Assembly: GCA_050258575.1 (NCBI GenBank) | Contig: JBLMYZ010000021.1 | Location: 1-10,542, forward strand | DNA length: 10,542 nucleotides | Source of the DNA: JAPUDS01 sp050258575 | GTDB taxonomy: Bacteria; Patescibacteriota; Saccharimonadia; Saccharimonadales; Saccharimonadaceae | Direction: 5' to 3' | Shown here: positions 7,315-10,542 of the stretch, one piece after another | Numbering within the stretch: position 1 is the stretch's first letter | Layout: each line of letters begins with the position of its first letter | Notes under the pieces: model-generated | Databases searched by the model: none | The model's input: only the letters and a program-made list of their open reading frames with translations | What the model was told of the DNA's origin: nothing | Program-made: the position numbers and the translations under genes

Positions 7315-7391
7315 GGTCCCGTCGTCTAGCGGTTTAGGACATCTGGTTCTCATCCAGAAAATCGCGGGTTCGAATCCCGCCGGGATCACCA
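7315..7391 (+). tRNA. tRNA-Glu (anticodon CTC), CCA encoded
   Basis: A full cloverleaf can be drawn. The acceptor stem is GGTCCCG (7315-7321) with CGGGATC (7381-7387), with one G-U pair. The D-arm is GTCT/GGAC. The anticodon stem TCTGG/CCAGA encloses loop TTCTCAT with anticodon CTC at 7349-7351, reading GAG. A 5-nt variable loop precedes the T-arm GCGGG-TTCGAAT-CCCGC. Discriminator A is at 7388 and the encoded CCA at 7389-7391. U11-A24 and U13-G22 fit tRNA-Glu identity features. Its 3' end is shared with the inverted repeat at 7387-7431. Confidence 0.96.
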
Positions 7392-7431
7392 AAGTAAAGA
7401 CATCATCGTAGATGGTGTTTTTACTTTGGTG
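7387..7431 (+). terminator. Long hairpin overlapping the tRNA 3' end; likely terminator or processing stem
   Basis: A 45-nt inverted repeat. The outer arms CACCAAAGTAAA and TTTACTTTGGTG match perfectly over 12 bp, followed by one G-U, then inner arms ACATCATC and GATGGTGT with one G-U and loop GTA. In all, 21 pairs close a 3-nt loop. The inner stem followed by TTTTTAC can work as an intrinsic terminator for the tRNA. The outer arms extend it so far that the last base of the acceptor stem, the discriminator and the CCA are included. No T-run follows the full stem, so the shorter stem is the likelier terminating form. Confidence 0.75.
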
Positions 7432-7456
7432 AATTGTACACATATGAGAATAATGC

Positions 7457-7485
7457 TTGTGATAAGTTTCGTTATAGTATATGCT
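7457..7485 (+). promoter_or_regulatory. Candidate promoter of the SipW-type surface locus
   Basis: TTGTGA (7457-7462) and TATGCT (7480-7485) have a 17-base spacer, giving a leader of about 37 nt with a Shine-Dalgarno. Competing -10 candidates TATAGT occur at 7473-7478 and 7499-7504, so the exact promoter is uncertain, although the whole 7432-7512 stretch is strikingly AT-rich. Confidence 0.4.
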
Positions 7486-7507
7486 AATAACTGTCTACTA
7501 TAGTATA
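7473..7507 (+). repeat. Direct repeat TATAGTATA, second copy within a palindrome
   Basis: TATAGTATA occurs at 7473-7481 and again at 7499-7507, offset by 26 bases. The second copy overlaps the palindrome TACTATAGTA (7496-7505). The position between the promoter region and the ribosome-binding site would suit an operator, but AT-rich sequence produces such repeats easily. Confidence 0.35.
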
Positions 7508-7512
7508 CAAAT

Positions 7513-7520
7513 AAAAGGAG
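7513..7520 (+). promoter_or_regulatory. Strong Shine-Dalgarno of the TasA-like gene
   Basis: AAAAGGAG ends 8 bases before ATG 7529. It is the best ribosome-binding site in the window. It selects ATG 7529 over the in-frame ATG at 7481, which would put 16 residues ahead of an otherwise normal signal peptide. Confidence 0.85.
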
Positions 7521-7528
7521 AATACCCC

Positions 7529-8038
7529 ATGCGAAACAAACTTCTGATTGGCGCCGCCATCCTCGTCGTGTTAGCATCTGTTGCGTACGCTGCGTTTATT
7601 CAGCTACTCAGTGTAGAAGGAACAGGTACAGCCTCAGGTACGTGGAATGTTAAAATAACTGACGTTAAGCTAGTCGCTGCTAGTAGTCAAGGAGCGAGCG
7701 ATGCCTCCGCCCCAAGTATCGGAACGGGTACAAGTGTGACTTTCCATACAAACCTGGCCTACCCAGGAGCACACGCTACCTACCAAGTTACCGTCACTAA
7801 CAACGGTTCAATTCCTGCCAAACTCGATTCTATCAATACAACTCCAACCAATCCGAATATGACAGCCCCTACCTATATCACCTATAACTATTCGGGGGTG
7901 ACTCCGGGAACAACAACAATTGCCGCAGGGGCAACAAATGTTATGACTGTAGTTGTGACATGGGCAGACAGTGCACCAACGACCGCTAACGAGAGTAAAA
8001 CGGTCACCTACGATCTGAATTACAGCCAGTCAACCTAG
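7529..8038 (+). CDS. TasA/camelysin-like secreted protein, probable fibre subunit
   Basis: 169 aa. The signal peptide is MRNK plus a hydrophobic core (5-19) and a cleavage site after A19-Y20-A21, followed by 'AFIQLLSV'. The mature part resembles SipW-dependent TasA/CalY proteins: 'GTGTASGTWNVKITDV' near the N-terminus, then the beta-sandwich motif 'YPGAHATYQVTVTNNGSIPAKL' (78-99) and the closing 'VTYDLNYSQ'. These match the family pattern (L-x-Y-P-G ... Y-x-V-x-V-x-N-x-G-x-I-x-A-K-L ... Y-x-Q). The mature protein has no cysteines, and no sortase motif or C-terminal TM helix is present. TasA-family proteins form extracellular fibres in Bacillus biofilms; here polymerisation is inferred only. 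No zinc-protease HExxH motif is seen, so a camelysin peptidase activity is not supported. It is the first gene of a four-gene unit; its stop is an in-frame TAG-TGA tandem, 14 nt before the next gene. Confidence 0.8.
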   Translation: MRNKLLIGAAILVVLASVAYAAFIQLLSVEGTGTASGTWNVKITDVKLVAASSQGASDASAPSIGTGTSVTFHTNLAYPGAHATYQVTVTNNGSIPAKLDSINTTPTNPNMTAPTYITYNYSGVTPGTTTIAAGATNVMTVVVTWADSAPTTANESKTVTYDLNYSQST

Positions 8039-8052
8039 TGAGTTAACTAGTT

Positions 8053-8859
8053 ATGAGAAAACTGTTGCGCCATAGTGGGTACGCCCGACAACTACTTCTC
8101 ATACTTGCAATACCTCTTGCCTTGAGTGGCACGGGGTATGCTCTTTTCTCGCAGAAACTGTCAGTGCAAACCAACTCATCAAAACCTTCATACAGCTCCA
8201 CTCAGTCTGTTTTTTTTACGTACGCTAAAACCGAAACACCCGTTGGTACTACCACGCAATATACTCTAAACTCCATGACAATTAGTAACCGTGGCATTAC
8301 GTCTATTACTGCCTGGCGATTGTCATTTAGCGTACCAGCTGACGTCACGTTATTTGCCTGTGATTCAACCGTAACCTGCACGCAGTCTGGCCAGACAATC
8401 ACCGTCGTAAACAAAGCTGCGAACGGCACGCTAGCACCAGGAGCCAGCACGACATTTACTGCTTCATTTACAAGCTCAACCAGCGGCTACGCGCTGCAAA
8501 ATATTGCGGTGAGCGGCACGGTTTCAACTAACTATCAAAACATCAACGGACTTACAATCACTATCAACCCTCGTACAGTCAGTAACCGAGGCGGAACGTA
8601 CACCTATAGATACCCTTTTACCGTGCAAAATACCTCGGGACAAACCGTTGCCGCCTGGCAGGCTGTTTGTTCTTGGAGCGCCATACCGACGACAAGCACA
8701 ATTAGCTCAACCGTAAGTTACACAACCAACACCTCTAGTATCACTTTTACCAGCAAGACCAGTCTCACTACCAACACGAGCCTCGATTTCACTGGCACTT
8801 TTACAACCAAGAGCGCCAGTTGGGTTATCTCTAACTGTACTATACAGGGAAAAGCGTAA
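8053..8859 (+). CDS. Secreted protein with two beta-sandwich modules resembling CBM2
   Basis: 268 aa with an N-terminal signal: basic start (MRKLLRHSGYARQ), hydrophobic 14-27, likely cleavage after G28-Y29-A30, then 'LFSQKLSV', a junction like that of the preceding gene product. The mature part is Ser/Thr/Asn-rich. Module 1 (about 68-155) contains 'ISNRGITSITAWRLSFSVP', 'TVVNKAANGTLAPGAST' and 'FTASF', which follow the carbohydrate-binding module family 2 layout (N-x-G ... I-x-x-W-x-x-x-F ... N-G-x-L-x-P-G-x-S-x-x-F). Module 2 (about 167-268) repeats the start of the layout ('VQNTSGQTVAAWQAVCSW') but is more divergent. Four cysteines (103, 109, 206, 262) may form two disulfides. There is no C-terminal anchor. 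It could be a minor fibre component, a tip adhesin or a carbohydrate-binding surface protein; sugar binding is not proven. It has no Shine-Dalgarno and is probably coupled to the gene before it. Its TAA overlaps the next ATG (TAATG). Confidence 0.7.
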   Translation: MRKLLRHSGYARQLLLILAIPLALSGTGYALFSQKLSVQTNSSKPSYSSTQSVFFTYAKTETPVGTTTQYTLNSMTISNRGITSITAWRLSFSVPADVTLFACDSTVTCTQSGQTITVVNKAANGTLAPGASTTFTASFTSSTSGYALQNIAVSGTVSTNYQNINGLTITINPRTVSNRGGTYTYRYPFTVQNTSGQTVAAWQAVCSWSAIPTTSTISSTVSYTTNTSSITFTSKTSLTTNTSLDFTGTFTTKSASWVISNCTIQGKA

Positions 8860-10067
8860 TGTTTACTGCCGTCTACTGCCTACCGATACGCGCCTGGCTG
8901 CTCCTTGGCGCAGTGATCGTCAGCGCCGTCACTGGGTTCATGTTCGTTCAAGGGCACGTCGTCACAAGTGATATAGTATTGTACGTTATCCAGCCAATCA
9001 TGAGTATTCTGATAGCAGCTGTGGCATTTTTTGCGTCGCGCGGTTTGAGCGAGCATATCCGAAAGACCCAAGAAAAAGCAATTATTATAGCCGCAACACT
9101 CACAATATGGTTTGTTCTATTCTTTACTATGGGAGTTTTTACAACATACACTCGAAACGCCCTCGCCACATCGTTTATTGGCGTCCTTACGAACACTATA
9201 GCGTTTGGGGTTGTCGCAGTCGCAACCGAGTATGCTCGCCAGCGAATACTAATGATCGCTGGACGAAAAAATATCATTTGGTTTGGCGGGGTTGTCAGCG
9301 CTGTTTTCGCGTTAGGACATCTTAACCTAGCGCGACTCAGTACACTCACTAGCGGGGAGGAGGCTGTTAAACTACTCATCTCAGATATCGTACCGGTCAT
9401 CGCTGCGAGCTTGCTTCTCACTTATATCGCTATCACCAGCGGCTACGCCTCTCAGCTCACGTATCAGCTCGGGGTACTGGCAATGATGATTTTACCGCCC
9501 ATTATCCCAAAGCTTGACTGGTATCTCGTCGGGGTAACATCACTGCTTCTTACTATCATCACGTATCTCACTGTCGATCGCGCAAACGACACCCAACGCC
9601 ACCTATCACATCGCCACCATACTCATCGCGCTTTTACCACTATGTGGGTTATAAGTATGGTTGCATTGAGTATGTTTATGACTGGATTTTTTGCATATCG
9701 ACCGCTTGCTATTATGTCTGACAGCATGGCGCCGGTGTTCCGGCGCGGCTCGCTCGTCATTGTGCAAAAAGTCACGAATCGATTGGACATAAGCATAGGT
9801 GATATCATACAATATGAGACAGACGGACGAATGGTGACGCATCGCGTTGTCGCGATTACATCAGATAGCTCGGGGCAGGGCAAACGCATATTTACGACCA
9901 AGGGCGACAACAACTCAAGCCCTGACCGTCCAGTCGCCGCCGAGCATGTTGCTGGAATCGTTCGTTCAACTATACCGTTCGCCGGTCTTCCGACAGTATG
10001 GCTCAAGGAGCTAACTGTCGGTAACCAAAGTTCAAATGTAAATGGGATGGAAAGTGCACGACAATAA
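8859..10067 (+). CDS. SipW/ER-type signal peptidase I with multi-TM N-terminal domain
   Basis: 402 aa, about twice the length of Bacillus SipW. The C-terminal catalytic domain (from about 258) has an anchoring TM helix, then 'IMSDSMAPVFRRGSLVIV' with nucleophile Ser289, 'IGDIIQYETDGRMVTHRVV' with His328 in place of the lysine of typical bacterial enzymes, and 'TKGDNNSSPD' (Asp350, Asp356). This Ser-His arrangement defines the ER/SipW class (S26B), which removes signal peptides from TasA-type substrates. The N-terminal half has about eight further hydrophobic segments (roughly 12-30, 39-60, 74-95, 100-123, 138-153, 172-193, 201-217, 220-238). It also has a possible remnant of CPBP-type membrane protease motifs (Glu124; F150-A-L-G-H154). 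Start ATG 8859 overlaps the preceding stop, with AGGGA a few bases upstream as a likely ribosome-binding site. Neighbours on both sides are its likely substrates and partner. Confidence 0.9.
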   Translation: MFTAVYCLPIRAWLLLGAVIVSAVTGFMFVQGHVVTSDIVLYVIQPIMSILIAAVAFFASRGLSEHIRKTQEKAIIIAATLTIWFVLFFTMGVFTTYTRNALATSFIGVLTNTIAFGVVAVATEYARQRILMIAGRKNIIWFGGVVSAVFALGHLNLARLSTLTSGEEAVKLLISDIVPVIAASLLLTYIAITSGYASQLTYQLGVLAMMILPPIIPKLDWYLVGVTSLLLTIITYLTVDRANDTQRHLSHRHHTHRAFTTMWVISMVALSMFMTGFFAYRPLAIMSDSMAPVFRRGSLVIVQKVTNRLDISIGDIIQYETDGRMVTHRVVAITSDSSGQGKRIFTTKGDNNSSPDRPVAAEHVAGIVRSTIPFAGLPTVWLKELTVGNQSSNVNGMESARQ

Positions 10068-10542
10068 CCAACAACCAACTCGTAAACGTCCTCTGGTCTT
10101 TAGTGTTTTGGGGTTGTTTATCATTGCGATCGCCGGCTGGTTTTTGTTCAATACTATAGCAAACCCCGAAAATTCACCCGCATCCTACCGATATGATATT
10201 GCTCAAAACATCACAACTGAAGTAGCTTATTATGACAGTAGCTTCTACCCAGAAAACCCTGGCTACAACAATACAGCCTACGTATCAAACCTCACGCGCG
10301 ACCTAACGGCTTATTTTGATTATTCGTATAAAGCTTCTGCCGAAATCAACTTGACACGCACTTACGAAGCTAACGCGCAGATTCAGGCAACCTACGCTAT
10401 CAAAAATAACGCCGCGGGGGAAACCGATTCAAATGTCTGGACGAAAGATTTTCAGCTCGTTGCGCCCACGACTGAGCAGGTAACTGCGGCGCATATTAAC
10501 GACAAAACCAAAGTAGTCATCCCATACGCCGATTATAAGCGT
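10042..10542 (+). CDS. DUF5305 membrane-anchored protein (3' end outside window)
   Basis: Open from ATG 10042 to the right edge (167 codons, no stop), so the C-terminus is missing. An in-frame TAA lies immediately before this ATG. GTG 10054, preceded by GGATGGAAA, is an alternative start four codons later. Either start overlaps the end of the signal peptidase gene (by 26 or 14 nt). A cytoplasmic basic N-terminus ('PTRKRP') precedes one TM helix at about 17-37. The external region matches the DUF5305 layout: 'YRYDIAQNITTEVAYYDSSF', 'NLTRDLTAYFDYSYKASAEI', 'RTYEANAQIQATYAI', 'VWTKDFQLV' and 'VVIPYADYKR'. DUF5305 proteins are typically found beside SipW-like signal peptidases in Firmicutes and archaea, which this arrangement reproduces. 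An assembly, anchoring or chaperone role for the secreted subunits is inferred from context only. Confidence 0.82.
   Translation, partial: MGWKVHDNNQQPTRKRPLVFSVLGLFIIAIAGWFLFNTIANPENSPASYRYDIAQNITTEVAYYDSSFYPENPGYNNTAYVSNLTRDLTAYFDYSYKASAEINLTRTYEANAQIQATYAIKNNAAGETDSNVWTKDFQLVAPTTEQVTAAHINDKTKVVIPYADYKR

Noticed and set aside
7387..7431. Attachment site or insertion-sequence end formed by the inverted repeat at the tRNA
   Set aside because: The repeat is a compact hairpin with a 3-nt loop, not separated ends around an element; no transposase or integrase and no second copy were seen.
7529..8038. Zinc metallopeptidase activity (camelysin, M73) for the TasA-like protein
   Set aside because: No HExxH or similar metal-binding motif is present, so only the fold-level similarity to the TasA/CalY family is claimed.
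8948..10078. Minus-strand frames of 157 and 151 aa opposite the signal peptidase gene
   Set aside because: They are antisense to a frame with an intact Ser289/His328 catalytic pair and TM topology; the antisense products are not protein-like.
1..10542. UGA recoding to glycine, as in Gracilibacteria/SR1, suggested by all eight complete genes ending in TAA or TAG
   Set aside because: No gene contains an in-frame TGA, glycines use GGN codons, and the TasA-like gene ends in an in-frame TAG-TGA tandem (8036-8041), which points to TGA as a stop. Eight stops are too few to infer anything from the missing TGA.
1..10542. CRISPR array, rRNA, phage or transposon genes
   Set aside because: No regularly spaced repeats, rRNA-like stretches, or integrase, transposase or capsid-like frames were found in the window.

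Overview
The window looks like a chromosomal segment of a Patescibacteria/CPR bacterium, most likely Candidatus Saccharibacteria (TM7). This is inferred from the gene set: a PEGA/beta-propeller membrane protein, a membrane-anchored DUF4367-like protein with an 'NGVHYDMTTG' N-terminus, a divergent GluRS, and a DUF3048 protein held by a transmembrane (TM) helix instead of a lipobox. Densely packed genes with overlapping or near-zero spacing, and apparently leaderless promoters, fit the same picture. Stops are TAA or TAG in all eight complete genes. An in-frame TAG-TGA tandem and the absence of in-frame TGA codons argue for the standard code.

Layout. Positions 1-1487 (minus strand) carry the 5' part of a PEGA-domain/beta-propeller surface protein. 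It is divergently transcribed from 1652-2680, a single-pass protein with a long basic cytoplasmic tail and a DUF4367-like external domain; back-to-back promoters lie between them. gltX (2710-4146) follows, then a tight operon of a DUF3048/YerB-like protein (4186-5361), a PAS-containing histidine kinase (5352-6851) and a stand-alone receiver (6855-7247). gltX and the DUF3048 gene each have an extended -10 box placed so that transcription should start at or within a few bases of the ATG.

A tRNA-Glu(CTC) with encoded CCA sits at 7315-7391. Its last five bases form part of a 45-nt near-perfect hairpin (7387-7431). The rest of the window is a surface-protein locus preceded by an AT-rich promoter region and a strong Shine-Dalgarno. 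It encodes a TasA/camelysin-like secreted protein (7529-8038), a secreted protein with two beta-sandwich modules resembling CBM2 (8053-8859), and a SipW/ER-type (Ser-His) signal peptidase with a large multi-TM N-terminal half (8859-10067). Last is a DUF5305 protein (10042 to the right edge, truncated by the window).

How the genes work together (inference). The last four genes look like a dedicated secretion and assembly cassette for a surface fibre or matrix, analogous in logic to tapA-sipW-tasA of Bacillus. The two secreted proteins share the same signal-peptide junction motif (YA-[A/L]-F-x-Q-x-LSV), as expected of co-substrates of the adjacent peptidase. In an episymbiotic lineage such a fibre could serve attachment to a host or to other cells. 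The DUF3048-HK-RR operon immediately upstream is a candidate but unproven regulator.
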